From Gottfriedia luciferensis (lineage in GTDB: Bacteria > Bacillota > Bacilli > Bacillales > Bacillaceae_G), in assembly GCF_001712755.1 (NCBI RefSeq), contig NZ_MDKC01000011.1, forward strand, positions 1 through 64,000: DNA of 64,000 nt, given 5' to 3'. The notes under the pieces are model-generated. The model did no database searches. It saw nothing but the letters and a program-made list of their open reading frames with translations, and was not told where the DNA came from. Shown here one piece after another: positions 19,101 through 26,972 of the stretch (positions are counted from its first letter, which is position 1; each line of letters starts with the position of its first letter). A program made the translations under genes and the position numbers.

Positions 19101-20317
19101 AATTTTTAGCTTATTATAATAGTTACCTGCCAACTAATAATTTGACAGTTGACAAAGACGGTAATACATCTGATGAAATCGCATTGTCACCGGATTTACA
19201 AGTATTACCTGTGAAATTTGAAGGAATGGATGAAGCGACAAATGGTAATCTTCAAAGCCAATATTATTTCGTAAATGAGCATACGCCTTATGTATATGGT
19301 CAGATAAATGCTCCGACAACATACAATAAGGTATTGGCAAAGCCAGGGGACACATTTACAATGACGTTAACAGCAAATAATGTAAATAAATTAAAGAAAG
19401 CGAACTATAAGTTCTCAGATACATCTGGTACAAAAATTACAAACATTTCATTGAATCCTGAAGCACAAAAGCTTGGAGGATCACTAGATGTTAAACAAAC
19501 TACTTCAGGAAGCAGGATCTCATCTGATGTTACTGTTAATTTTAATGGAACTACTGGCGTAGATGGTGATATACCAATGGTAGATTTAACACTTCAAGTG
19601 CCTAAACCGCTTCTGCCAAGAGATAATACATCATTTAGCCAATATGATTCATCTAGCCCAGTTACATCAACATTTACAAATGTAGATAATGTAACTTCTA
19701 GTCCTTTTACAAGCGTGACATCAATTAGGATCTTAAAACTCGACCAAACAGAATTAGTAGGATATATACATGCAGAAGGCTTTAAAAATGCTTCCGGTAC
19801 TTTGGATTCTACAAAAGATTACTCAAAGAGTTCGCCAACTTTAACAGTAATTGATAGTAATGGAAAAGTAGTAAAAACAAATATCGTCGCAAAAAATGGA
19901 TCGTTTGATATTACAGGAATGGATCCATCAAAAGATGATTATACGTTAATCCAAGATATTCCAGGTCATTTTACAACTTATTACTCAAAAATTAATGTTC
20001 ATTATGATCTAGATGATCAATTCTATGGTGTATATTATAGAGTAGGTATAGAAAGCACTCCATATGCAACTGCTGGAGATGTAAACAAAGACGATGTAAT
20101 CGATGTGAAAGACGCATTAGCAATCCAAACATATTGGGGTACAAATAAACGAAGTGCAGATATTAACTTCGACGGTACGGTCGATGCGAAGGACCTAGCA
20201 TTTGTTGAAAAGAATTACTTAATGCAAAACCCTTGGATCCCAGCTCCTCCAAAACCAGTTAAACAGTATAAAGGAAGTACTTTAGAATCAGTTAAGAGTC
20301 AATTAGGAGTACAATAA
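16142..20317 (+). CDS. Secreted S8 protease with cohesin-like and dockerin modules (paralog 3)
   Basis: From ATG 16142 the protein has 1391 residues and begins MGKKFTNKK with a signal peptide. It is the most divergent of the three paralogs. The catalytic residues are Asp232 (AVLDTGVDYNHPD), His286 (EHGTHVSG) and Ser605 (MSGTSMATP), with a PA insert before Ser605. A cohesin-like segment lies near 1065-1195 (AKPGDTFTMTLTANNVNKL), then a regulatory-like beta module and a dockerin at 1311-1359 (DVNKDDVID and DINFDGTVD). The tail ends YKGSTLESVKSQLG. The second calcium loop is closer to the dockerin consensus here than in the other two. It has its own promoter and terminator. Confidence 0.92.
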   Translation: MGKKFTNKKIVKNATAITLGVGLISSSFHASYFNSSSKVKAATFDTNAESILANLTPAQREALTQLSKNDQSGLFLNPDVNIDSSEDVSVIVQFNQKPHKVAVLEAALKGESLSDSEAKSLEDADHATFDKDLQKLSSDDDTTYKISRKYKNAFNGVALKIPANKVKSLLNSKAVKAIYSNETVKEDLPVEKAEDSTKTQGQGMADERSYLQIDKLHQEGYTGKGVKVAVLDTGVDYNHPDIKGAYKGGYDFVNNDNDPMETTYDDWVKAGKPGGSSGAANYVTEHGTHVSGTIVGQGKNTSEFATTGVAPDADLYVYRVLGPGGSGTTDGILAGIDRAVADGMDIMSLSLGANYNDPMYPTSIAINNAVLNGVTAVVAAGNAGNKMYTVGAPGTAALALTVGASSVPITTLGGKGSIDNVTASLLLMAKGAGDDISKLKGVTNSVVDVNLGEAYTGKDVKGKIVLMSRGTYTLDSKISVAKAQGAAAVLLYNDNPTEGQIPTFLGDGVNFIPTFSLSNADGLALKKKLQSGSSNFTFTDIGEAKTQGDTLADFSSRGPSRATYDIKPEITAPGVSVLSTVPSFINSPNDPTDYKNAYQRMSGTSMATPFTTGVAALLKQAQPDLQPEDIKAILMNTADSLSKPYSVFEQGAGRIDPYNAIHSTIEIKVKEKTSTIINGKEKQINEDTGALSFGNVAYNGSDYSDTRSVTLMNRGEKSKTFDVKVNFQSNLRGSKDAQANGVTVQTDSTVTLKGISQKKTTITLNIPKTAEKGIYEGYVVYTNKDNPSETYRVPFGVHYVEQGFNYFKLYKKSVPESLIQSSQKWNRTDAANFSLSSHMKTIDVVISDAKTGKDLGIANSYDGVAYDEGVDNVLGFVYWGYYHPFTNDPNNPIGMRDDQLVLPKAGQYVLKLVGTDDDGKQYTISQDLFVDGTKPKWDVHVEGEVPGKQIVEYKDGQTKVGVTGHITDDNVAVKQAAGITADQTQNQFLAYYNSYLPTNNLTVDKDGNTSDEIALSPDLQVLPVKFEGMDEATNGNLQSQYYFVNEHTPYVYGQINAPTTYNKVLAKPGDTFTMTLTANNVNKLKKANYKFSDTSGTKITNISLNPEAQKLGGSLDVKQTTSGSRISSDVTVNFNGTTGVDGDIPMVDLTLQVPKPLLPRDNTSFSQYDSSSPVTSTFTNVDNVTSSPFTSVTSIRILKLDQTELVGYIHAEGFKNASGTLDSTKDYSKSSPTLTVIDSNGKVVKTNIVAKNGSFDITGMDPSKDDYTLIQDIPGHFTTYYSKINVHYDLDDQFYGVYYRVGIESTPYATAGDVNKDDVIDVKDALAIQTYWGTNKRSADINFDGTVDAKDLAFVEKNYLMQNPWIPAPPKPVKQYKGSTLESVKSQLGVQ

Positions 20318-20322
20318 AAGTA

Positions 20323-20357
20323 GGCCTGTTCTCTACATTTGAGAACAGGCTTTTTCT
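20323..20357 (+). terminator. Terminator of protease paralog 3
   Basis: GCCTGTTCTC pairs perfectly with GAGAACAGGC around a seven-base loop, followed by five T. Confidence 0.9.
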
Positions 20358-20441
20358 AACATATAATACCATAACATTAACTAGATATATTCAATTCAAA
20401 TTATGTTAAAATATTAATAATGTAATATGAAGGAGAAGAAA

Positions 20442-21374
20442 ATGAGTATCAACAGTTCGAATATTTACAGCATGAATATACAAAAATTAGAGTATCTAGT
20501 TGAAGTTGCAAAAACCGGTTCCTTCTCGATTGCTTCACAAAATCTATTTGTAAGTCAGTCTGCTATTAGTCAATCAATTGTAAGTATCGAAAAGAAATTA
20601 GGGATAAAATTATTCGAACGAACAAGAGGAGGAAATAATGCGATTCCAACAATTGATGGAAAACAAATTATACCTTTAGCGAATGAAATCGTTCTAAAAT
20701 ATCAAGAATTAATCCAGAATGTACAATTAATTAATGATAATATGACCGGTAATTTAAAAATATCTACAGTACCGGGTTTTATTACACAACTTTTAAATCC
20801 AATTTCAGCTATAAAGGAAGAACATCCTAATATCACAATTGATGTCTTTCTTAAACCAGGCCAAGAAATTATTGAAGATGTACTAGAGAGCCGTAGTGAT
20901 ATTGGTATTGTACCATTTATTAAACATTTACTAGAAAGTAATGAAAATCTAATTTATCACAATTTATTTACAGCTAAAATGAAGTTATTAGTAAGTAAAA
21001 AGTCTCCCCTTGCAAAGAAATCATTCGTTACGCCACAAGAAATCGTTAAAGAAACGCTAGTTGTTTATAACGGTGTATATATGCAATGGTTTAAAAATAA
21101 TTTCTATAAACAGTTTGGTGAAATGAGGGAATTATTTTCATCTACAAATGTTGATGCAATTTATAAGGCGATTGGTGATAACTTAGGTGTCTCATTTGCT
21201 CCTTATTTATCTGAAAATTACATCATTAGTGAAGATGTCAAGATTTTAGATATTGTAGGATACGAAGATCTACAAATTCAATATGTATGGTTTATGTCTA
21301 GTAAGAAAAGATATTCAAAATTGATAGATGACTATATAACGAAATTAAAAGATGAGTTAAATGTAAATGATTGA
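20442..21374 (+). CDS. LysR-family transcriptional regulator
   Basis: The 310-residue protein has an N-terminal winged helix (about 12-70, with EVAKTGSFSIASQNL and SQSAISQSI) and a C-terminal substrate-binding-like domain. ATG 20442 is chosen because AAGGAG lies six bases upstream; the earlier ATG at 20427 overlaps that site. It is a paralog of the LysR at 37711-38619: both share EVAKTGSFSIA near the N-terminus and a YNG-Y-WF-NNF-FG-M-LFSS pattern in the effector domain. No divergent target gene is adjacent, so its regulon is unknown. It may act on the protease upstream or on unlinked genes. Confidence 0.85.
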   Translation: MSINSSNIYSMNIQKLEYLVEVAKTGSFSIASQNLFVSQSAISQSIVSIEKKLGIKLFERTRGGNNAIPTIDGKQIIPLANEIVLKYQELIQNVQLINDNMTGNLKISTVPGFITQLLNPISAIKEEHPNITIDVFLKPGQEIIEDVLESRSDIGIVPFIKHLLESNENLIYHNLFTAKMKLLVSKKSPLAKKSFVTPQEIVKETLVVYNGVYMQWFKNNFYKQFGEMRELFSSTNVDAIYKAIGDNLGVSFAPYLSENYIISEDVKILDIVGYEDLQIQYVWFMSSKKRYSKLIDDYITKLKDELNVND

Positions 21375-21378
21375 TATA

Positions 21379-21408
21379 AAAAGTGGATGATCATTCATCT
21401 ACTTTTTT
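21379..21408 (+). terminator. Terminator of the LysR gene
   Basis: AAAAGTGGATGA-TCAT-TCATCTACTTTTTT, 12-bp stem with one G-T pair. The interval from here to 21618 shows no gene. Confidence 0.85.
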
Positions 21409-21618
21409 ATTTTAGTCGATATATTATAGACACCCAGCCTTTTAAAACCATTAATTAATGCTTACTTTATAAGATTGAAAAATTTAATAAAAATTAAGTA
21501 GAACATCTTGGAGGCAAAAGTAAAAAAATATTGACTTAGTGGGTTAAGACCATGGAAACTAGTTTGTCAAAGAGTTCCTAAAATCCTTTCTAATGTTAAA
21601 TAATACACTGGAAATTAC

Positions 21619-21650
21619 AGAAAACCACTGAAATACTTCAGTGGTTTTCT
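21619..21650. terminator. Hairpin downstream of metE
   Basis: A perfect 13-bp stem (GAAAACCACTGAA with TTCAGTGGTTTTC) with a four-base loop lies about 40 bases beyond the metE stop. The T run is weak on the metE strand, so it may act as a terminator or as a 3' stabiliser. Confidence 0.65.
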
Positions 21651-21688
21651 TGTTTATTTACCAATGTAAACGAAATTTCTGAAAGAGC

Positions 21689-23992
21689 TTATAGTTCCTC
21701 TTTTACAAGAAACTTTTCTCTCGCATGTTCTGCAGCTTCAACCATCACTTTTAGTGCTCCGACTGTTTCAGCAATACCCCGTGTTTTCAAACCGCAATCA
21801 GGATTAATCCAGAAGAGTTTTGGATTAATTATTTGAAGTGCACGATCAATATTTCTTGCGAGCTCTTTAACCTTTGGTACGCGTGGACTATGAATATCAT
21901 AAACGCCAAGACCAATCCCTTTATCGTACGTATTTTCTTCAAAGGCATAAATTAACTCACCATGGCTTCTTGATGTTTCAATTGAAATAACATCAGCATC
22001 GAGAGCATTAATTGCATCAATGATATCTTCAAAATTCGAATAGCACATATGAGTATGAATTTGTGTATCATTTTGTACAGAAGCCGTCGCAAGTTTAAAT
22101 GCATTAACAGCAACGTTCAGATAGCTTTCCCAGTTTTCGCGCTTTAATGGAAGTCCTTCACGAATTGCTGGCTCATCGACTTGAATCATTCGAATTCCGT
22201 TTTTCTCAAGCTCTTCAACTTCTGTTCTAATCGCAAGTGCAATTTGATTTGCAACATCGTAACGTGAAATATCATCCCGTACAAACGACCAGTTTAAAAT
22301 TGTAATTGGACCTGTCAACATGCCTTTTACCGGTTTAGTTGTTAAAGATTGGGCGTATACAGATTCTTTAACAGTCATTGGTTCTTGAAACGACACATCT
22401 CCATAAATAAGTGGTGGTTTTACGCAACGAGATCCATATGACTGCACCCAACCAAATTTTGTGAATTGAAACCCAGCTAATTTTTCTCCAAAATACTCAA
22501 CCATATCTGTTCGTTCAAATTCACCATGTACAAACACATCTAAGCCAAGTTCTTCTTGAATATCAATCCATTTTTTTATTTCTGCATAAATATACTCTTC
22601 ATATTGAGTAGTAGTTATTTCGCCTTTACGCCATTTTAAACGCTGTCCTCTAACTTCCTGTGTTTGTGGAAAGCTACCAATTGTAGTAGTAGGAAGAAGT
22701 GGTAATTTGAAAAACTCTTCCTGAATAGATTGGCGAACTTTATAATCTGCCTCACGATTAACACTATATATGTGTAAATTTTGAATTGCTTGCTGAACTT
22801 GTTTGTTGTTTCGAACTGACGATTCATTTAAAGCTTGGATAGCTTTTGTGCTTTCATCGATTTCTGCTTGAATTGAAGTTTTTCCATCTTGCAAGCCTTT
22901 TGCAAGTATAACAATTTCTCGTAACTTTTCATCAGCAAATGATAGCGCACCTTTTAGAACTTCATCAAGCGTTTCTTCATTTTTCACTGTAACAGGTGTA
23001 TGTAATAAGCTTGAGGAAGGTTGTACGATAACTTGCTCTTTTGAAACAAATTCCGTAATTTGTGTAAGAATAGAATGTTTATCATTAAGATTTGCACGCC
23101 ATATATTACGACCGTCAATAACTCCAGCAGCAAGTATCTTATCCTTTGGGAAACCATACTTTTTGATTGAAGCTAGATTCTGACCGTTATCATGTACAAA
23201 ATCAAGTCCAATACCATCAACTGGAAGTGAAATTACATCTTGGTAGTTGTCAATGCTCTCAAAGTAAGTTTGCAAAATCAGCTTTATGTTAGGTGCTGCT
23301 TCACGTAATGTTTGGTAAACATCGTTAAATAATGCAACTTCTTCTTTTGAAATAGACGTTGATAAGATAGGCTCATCTATTTGTACCCACTCTACTCCTT
23401 CTTTTTGTAGATCGTGTAAAATCTTAGCATAAAGAGGTACAAATTGATTAACGACCGATTTAAAATCATTTTCATTATAGCCTTTTGACAGTTTTACAAA
23501 TGTTACCGGGCCTAAGATTACAGGCTTTCCTTCAATATTAAGTTTTTGTTTAGCCTCTTTATAAAATTCAAGAGGACGGTTTTCGACAAGAGTAGGTACT
23601 ACTTCGCCCAACTCTGGAACAATATAGTGATAGTTTGTGTTAAACCATTTTGTCATTTCAGATGCAACGGCACCTTTCGTACCACGTGCGATCTCAAAAT
23701 ATGTTTCTAGCGATACTTTACCTCCACCATATTCAAAGCGCTTTGGCACTAGACCGAACATAACAGCCGTATCAAGAACATGGTCATACAAGCTAAAGTC
23801 TCCTACTGGAATCAAGTCAATTCCTTGATTCTTTTGCTTTTGAAGATGGTGTATACGAATTTCCTCTATTTGTTTTAAAAAATCTTCTTTTTCTAGTTTA
23901 CCTGCCCAAAACTGTTCAAGTGCTCTTTTCCATTCACGCTTTTCACCAATTCTTGGATAACCTAAATTAGAACTTTTTACTTTTTTCATCAT
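21689..23992 (-). CDS. metE: Cobalamin-independent methionine synthase
   Basis: This 767-residue cytosolic enzyme transfers the methyl group of 5-methyltetrahydropteroyl-triglutamate to homocysteine without B12. The length is typical of MetE. The N-terminal half has [20 protein letters not shown]. The C-terminal catalytic barrel shows [10 protein letters not shown], the zinc-site HMCYSNF (His-x-Cys), QVDEPA and NPDCGLKTR with the last zinc cysteine. An AAGGAG lies just upstream of two adjacent ATG codons. The 5' region carries a SAM-I riboswitch followed by a cobalamin riboswitch, each with its own terminator. The gene should therefore be expressed only when both SAM and B12 are low. It stands alone, divergent from the methylcitrate operon. 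Confidence 0.97.
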   Translation of the reverse strand: MMKKVKSSNLGYPRIGEKREWKRALEQFWAGKLEKEDFLKQIEEIRIHHLQKQKNQGIDLIPVGDFSLYDHVLDTAVMFGLVPKRFEYGGGKVSLETYFEIARGTKGAVASEMTKWFNTNYHYIVPELGEVVPTLVENRPLEFYKEAKQKLNIEGKPVILGPVTFVKLSKGYNENDFKSVVNQFVPLYAKILHDLQKEGVEWVQIDEPILSTSISKEEVALFNDVYQTLREAAPNIKLILQTYFESIDNYQDVISLPVDGIGLDFVHDNGQNLASIKKYGFPKDKILAAGVIDGRNIWRANLNDKHSILTQITEFVSKEQVIVQPSSSLLHTPVTVKNEETLDEVLKGALSFADEKLREIVILAKGLQDGKTSIQAEIDESTKAIQALNESSVRNNKQVQQAIQNLHIYSVNREADYKVRQSIQEEFFKLPLLPTTTIGSFPQTQEVRGQRLKWRKGEITTTQYEEYIYAEIKKWIDIQEELGLDVFVHGEFERTDMVEYFGEKLAGFQFTKFGWVQSYGSRCVKPPLIYGDVSFQEPMTVKESVYAQSLTTKPVKGMLTGPITILNWSFVRDDISRYDVANQIALAIRTEVEELEKNGIRMIQVDEPAIREGLPLKRENWESYLNVAVNAFKLATASVQNDTQIHTHMCYSNFEDIIDAINALDADVISIETSRSHGELIYAFEENTYDKGIGLGVYDIHSPRVPKVKELARNIDRALQIINPKLFWINPDCGLKTRGIAETVGALKVMVEAAEHAREKFLVKEEL

Positions 23993-24034
23993 TTATACAC
24001 TCCTTGTTTTTTGATGTCTGATTTTTACGTCTCA

Positions 24035-24070
24035 ATAAAAAATCTCTCTTTTCAAAATAGAAAAGAGAGA
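24035..24070 (-). terminator. Attenuator terminator of the metE cobalamin riboswitch
   Basis: On the minus strand TCTCTCTTTTC pairs with GAAAAGAGAGA around a six-base loop and is followed by a T run, about 45 bases before the metE ATG. It is the expected expression platform of the B12 aptamer just upstream. Confidence 0.85.
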
Positions 24071-24164
24071 CTCATACGCATCGTTAACTTGAGTTGAGAC
24101 CTTTTGGTTCCCAAAACACGTAATCCTCACTCCCCCCTATTCATCCGTAGGTATAAGCGCATAC

Positions 24165-24345
24165 AACAGGCAGGTCTCCTGACTTAGATTCAACACTTCT
24201 TATCCCTTCCCATTTCAATTTTGAAACAGTGGTAAATTGATAAGTCGCTCCTCAATACAGTGGCGGGACCGTGTCGGATTTTAACCGAACTTCCCTTTTA
24301 AGCTGTGAAAAAGACTTTCACAACACCTGATGCATTTTTTATTCA
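24165..24345 (-). ncRNA. Cobalamin riboswitch upstream of metE
   Basis: Read on the minus strand it contains the B12-box hallmarks in order: GGGAAGTTCGGTTAAAATCC, then GACACGGTCCCGCCACTGT, GGGAAGG, and finally GTCAGGAGACCTGCCTG. A transcription terminator lies between it and metE. High cobalamin should stop transcription, which makes sense where a B12-dependent MetH is available elsewhere. Confidence 0.95.
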
Positions 24346-24380
24346 ATTTTATTAACAAAACTTCAAAACACTCATAATGA

Positions 24381-24414
24381 CAAAAAGCCCTCTCTAATTG
24401 AAATAGAGAGGGCT
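24381..24414 (-). terminator. Attenuator terminator of the metE SAM riboswitch
   Basis: On the minus strand AGCCCTCTCT pairs with AGAGAGGGCT, followed by five T. It lies directly after the SAM-I aptamer and before the cobalamin aptamer. Confidence 0.9.
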
Positions 24415-24432
24415 ACAAAATTTATGGAATCC

Positions 24433-24546
24433 TCTCTTATTTTCCAAAGCAAAATATGCTTTGCAGGAATTAGCACCTTTTCAACAATACTGCTGAATGG
24501 TTGCCGGGCTTCATCGGGCCAGTCCCTCCGCCTCTCTCAATAAGAG
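24433..24546 (-). ncRNA. SAM-I (S-box) riboswitch, first of the tandem pair before metE
   Basis: The minus strand reads CTCTTATTGAGAGAGGCGGA, then GGGACTGGCCCGATGAAGCC, CGGCAACC and AAGGTGCTAATTCCTGC. It closes with ATAAGAG, which pairs with the opening CTCTTAT as P1. These are canonical S-box elements. A terminator follows immediately. Confidence 0.96.
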
Positions 24547-24580
24547 TTAAATAATTTATAATGTTTTGAATTTAATAGTC

Positions 24581-24609
24581 ATGTTATCACGATAAACACA
24601 GGCTGTCAA
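24581..24609 (-). promoter_or_regulatory. Promoter of metE
   Basis: On the minus strand TTGACA (24609-24604), 17 bases, TAACAT (24586-24581). Transcription would start near 24574, about 28 bases before the SAM aptamer. Confidence 0.7.
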
Positions 24610-24750
24610 AATAAACTTTCATAAATTTAATAAAAAGTCGTAAGTAGGATTGATTGTTCACATTTTGGTAGTTTAATTAGGTATGGGAACAAAATTGGAG
24701 TTTAATTAAAAAGCTTCTGCTAAAAGGCCGGTTAAATTAAAACTAAAAAA

Positions 24751-24867
24751 GTAGGTGATACTTGGAAAGTAAACTTAGCTGATGAGTTTATTGATGGATT
24801 AAGGAATATATATGTTCGAAGTAACGATAAAGATTTGAAATTAAGAAGAATCGACTCTACCAATTAA
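24751..24867 (+). pseudogene. Possible remnant of a secreted Ig-like protein C-terminus
   Basis: A 38-codon open stretch without start codon or ribosome binding site encodes a segment with VGDTWKVNLADEF and NIYVRSNDKDLKL. The pattern resembles the beta-sandwich (SbsA-type Ig-like) domains of Bacillus surface proteins. An in-frame stop lies just upstream. The call rests on weak pattern resemblance only. The rest of 24610-25120 holds nothing I recognise. Confidence 0.25.
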
Positions 24868-25122
24868 AAAAAATGTAAAATATATAGATATTTTAATATA
24901 ACTAATACGTTAGTTAGCTGTTTAAGAATAGAGATCAAAATTCGTTATAATAGAATTAAGTAGCGGGTTAGAAAATTAGTAGACATTACATTCATATTAG
25001 GAAAATTATGGATATTTTTTATGCTTTAATTAAATTCAATAATACTTTTCTCATAATCGGTTTTTATTTATATTTAAATAATTATTATTGAATTGTTAAG
25101 TAAAAACATTAAATTATAACAA

Positions 25123-25151
25123 TTGTGAATTATCTAAACGTTTGTTATAAT
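25123..25151 (+). promoter_or_regulatory. Promoter of the methylcitrate/valine operon
   Basis: TTGTGA, 17 bases, TATAAT. Transcription would start near 25158, just upstream of the cobalamin aptamer. Confidence 0.65.
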
Positions 25152-25173
25152 TTGTTTTACAATTTGATACGTG

Positions 25174-25358
25174 TAGAATCAGGTGTAGATTATGAGATTT
25201 GTAATCTACTTAAAAGGGAAGTTCGGTTAGAATCCGACGCTGTCCCGCAACTGTATTTAGGAGCGATTCGAAATATCCACTGTCTTTTCGTAAAATGAAG
25301 ATGGGAAGGTTCGAAAAGTGATGATCATAAGCCAGGAGACCTGCCTGTTTCAGCACAC
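25174..25358 (+). ncRNA. Cobalamin riboswitch of the methylcitrate/valine operon
   Basis: The hallmarks appear in order: GGGAAGTTCGGTTAGAATCC, GACGCTGTCCCGCAACTGT, GGGAAGG and GCCAGGAGACCTGCCTG. A terminator follows at 25460. The nearest downstream genes are the small ORF at 25530 and 2-methylcitrate synthase. The operon offers a B12-independent way to use propionyl-CoA, so repression by B12 would favour the B12-dependent methylmalonyl-CoA route. Confidence 0.95.
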
Positions 25359-25459
25359 ATCATATACCTACGCGGATAGGGGGTGTTAAGTGCGAGCGAA
25401 TGTGGCATGTTTTTTTAATTGATTAAAAACATGTTTATTAAACCATGAGTTCTGACTTA

Positions 25460-25490
25460 ACAACTTCTTCTTAAAAGAAGTTGTTTTTTT
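25460..25490 (+). terminator. Attenuator terminator of the operon riboswitch
   Basis: CAACTTCTT pairs with AAGAAGTTG, followed by seven T. GTTAAG near 25384 can pair with CTTAAC near 25456 and may form part of the competing fold. Confidence 0.85.
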
Positions 25491-25529
25491 ATTGTCAATT
25501 TTCTATTTCAAATTATGAGGAGGATTTAG

Positions 25530-25754
25530 TTGTTTGGTACGGTTGAGTATTTTATCAATGATTTTAAAACATGCATCATGAATGGTTTTTGTATTGAACC
25601 GTCAATTAATTTGAGCTCCTATTATGAACAACAAACAGAAGGAATAAAAAAACGTTCAGGAAAAAGTGATGAAAAGGAGGTTCATTTAAACAATCTTGAA
25701 AAGGCTTACAAAATAATATGTGAAGAGCTATTTGGAGATGGGAGGAAGATATAA
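25530..25754 (+). CDS. Small protein of unknown function, first gene of the operon
   Basis: The 74-residue ORF starts at TTG with GAGGAGGA six bases upstream and ends directly against the ATG of methylcitrate synthase, so translation is probably coupled. It has two cysteines close together (KTCIMNGFCIEPS), a charged middle (KKRSGKSDEKEV) and a helical C-terminus. I recognise no family. It lies after the cobalamin-controlled terminator and shares the control of the operon. It may be a small accessory protein or a leader ORF. Confidence 0.5.
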   Translation: MFGTVEYFINDFKTCIMNGFCIEPSINLSSYYEQQTEGIKKRSGKSDEKEVHLNNLEKAYKIICEELFGDGRKI

Positions 25755-26888
25755 ATGGAAGCTAAAGAAAAATTTTATCCGGGATTAGATGGTGTTGTTG
25801 TAGCAGAAACGAAGATTTCTTTTTTAGATACAGTGCAAAGCGAAATTGTAATTAAGGGTTATGACCTTATAAAACTAGCTGAATCAAAAGAGTATTTGGA
25901 TATTGTCCATTTATTACTAGAAGAAAAATTACCTAATTCTATTGAAATAGCAGAAATGAAAAAGAATCTGAAGGGGGAATATGTAATACCTGAAGAACTT
26001 TTGGATATGTTCAAACATCTTCCTGAGAATACACACCCGATGGATGGTCTTCGTACGGGTATTTCGGCGCTTGCAGGATATGACAATAACCTTGATGAAC
26101 GTTCATTGACTGCAAATAAAAAACGAGCATATCAATTGATTGGTAGAGTACCAAATATTGTAGCAAATAGTTATCGAATCATTCAAAAACTTGAGCCTAT
26201 TCTTCCAGATGAAAATCTATCATATAGCGCAAATTTCTTTTATATGCTGACTGGTAGAATCCCGACTTCATTAGAGGAAAAAATATTTGACCAATCCTTA
26301 GTGTTATACAGTGAGCATGAAATGCCAAACTCTACGTTTACAGCAAGGGTAATTGCTTCAACTCAGTCTGATCTATATGGTGCATTAACTGGCGCGGTGG
26401 CATCTTTAAAAGGTAACTTGCATGGAGGAGCTAATGAGGCTGTTATGTATATGCTTAATGAAGCGGGGAGTGTGGAAAAATTTGAAGAATTACTAGAAAC
26501 AAAACTGTTCAAAAAAGAAAAGATAATGGGATTCGGTCATCGAGTTTATATGAAAAAGATGGATCCTAGAGCTTTATTGATGAAGGAAGCATTAAAAGAG
26601 CTATGTGATATAAAAGGCGACGATACACTATATAAAATGTGTGAAGCTGGAGAAAGAATCATGGAGAGGGAGAAAGGTATTTATCCAAACCTGGATTATT
26701 ATGCTGCTCCTGTCTATTGGATGCTAGGAATTCCAATTCCTTTATATACACCTATCTTTTTTAGTGCAAGGACAGTGGGGCTTTGTGCACATGTAATTGA
26801 ACAGCATGCTAATAATCGATTATTCCGTCCACGAGTAAGTTATATAGGTGAGCGACATGTCTTTAATAAAACAACTGGGCAGTTGTAA
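25755..26888 (+). CDS. mmgD: 2-methylcitrate synthase / citrate synthase family
   Basis: The 377-residue protein condenses propionyl-CoA with oxaloacetate (and possibly acetyl-CoA too). The family residues are visible: His in GNLHGGANEAVM, His in GFGHRVYMKKMDPRA and the catalytic Asp in NLDYYAAPVYW. Length fits the bacterial type II-like dimeric enzymes. It is followed by mmgE and the methylisocitrate lyase gene in the order of the B. subtilis mmgDEF genes, which supports methylcitrate over plain citrate synthase. GGAGGAAG lies just upstream, inside the end of the preceding ORF. Confidence 0.92.
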   Translation: MEAKEKFYPGLDGVVVAETKISFLDTVQSEIVIKGYDLIKLAESKEYLDIVHLLLEEKLPNSIEIAEMKKNLKGEYVIPEELLDMFKHLPENTHPMDGLRTGISALAGYDNNLDERSLTANKKRAYQLIGRVPNIVANSYRIIQKLEPILPDENLSYSANFFYMLTGRIPTSLEEKIFDQSLVLYSEHEMPNSTFTARVIASTQSDLYGALTGAVASLKGNLHGGANEAVMYMLNEAGSVEKFEELLETKLFKKEKIMGFGHRVYMKKMDPRALLMKEALKELCDIKGDDTLYKMCEAGERIMEREKGIYPNLDYYAAPVYWMLGIPIPLYTPIFFSARTVGLCAHVIEQHANNRLFRPRVSYIGERHVFNKTTGQL

Positions 26889-26972
26889 GAATCGCTCACC
26901 AATTAAAAATGGATATTTTGGCGAATACCCATTTACATCATAATAGACTTTTAACGAAAAAGGAAGGTACGT

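Noticed and set aside
6930-20317. Cellulosome component cluster
   Set aside because: Dockerins are present but there are no glycoside hydrolases or scaffoldins in the window. The catalytic domains are subtilases.
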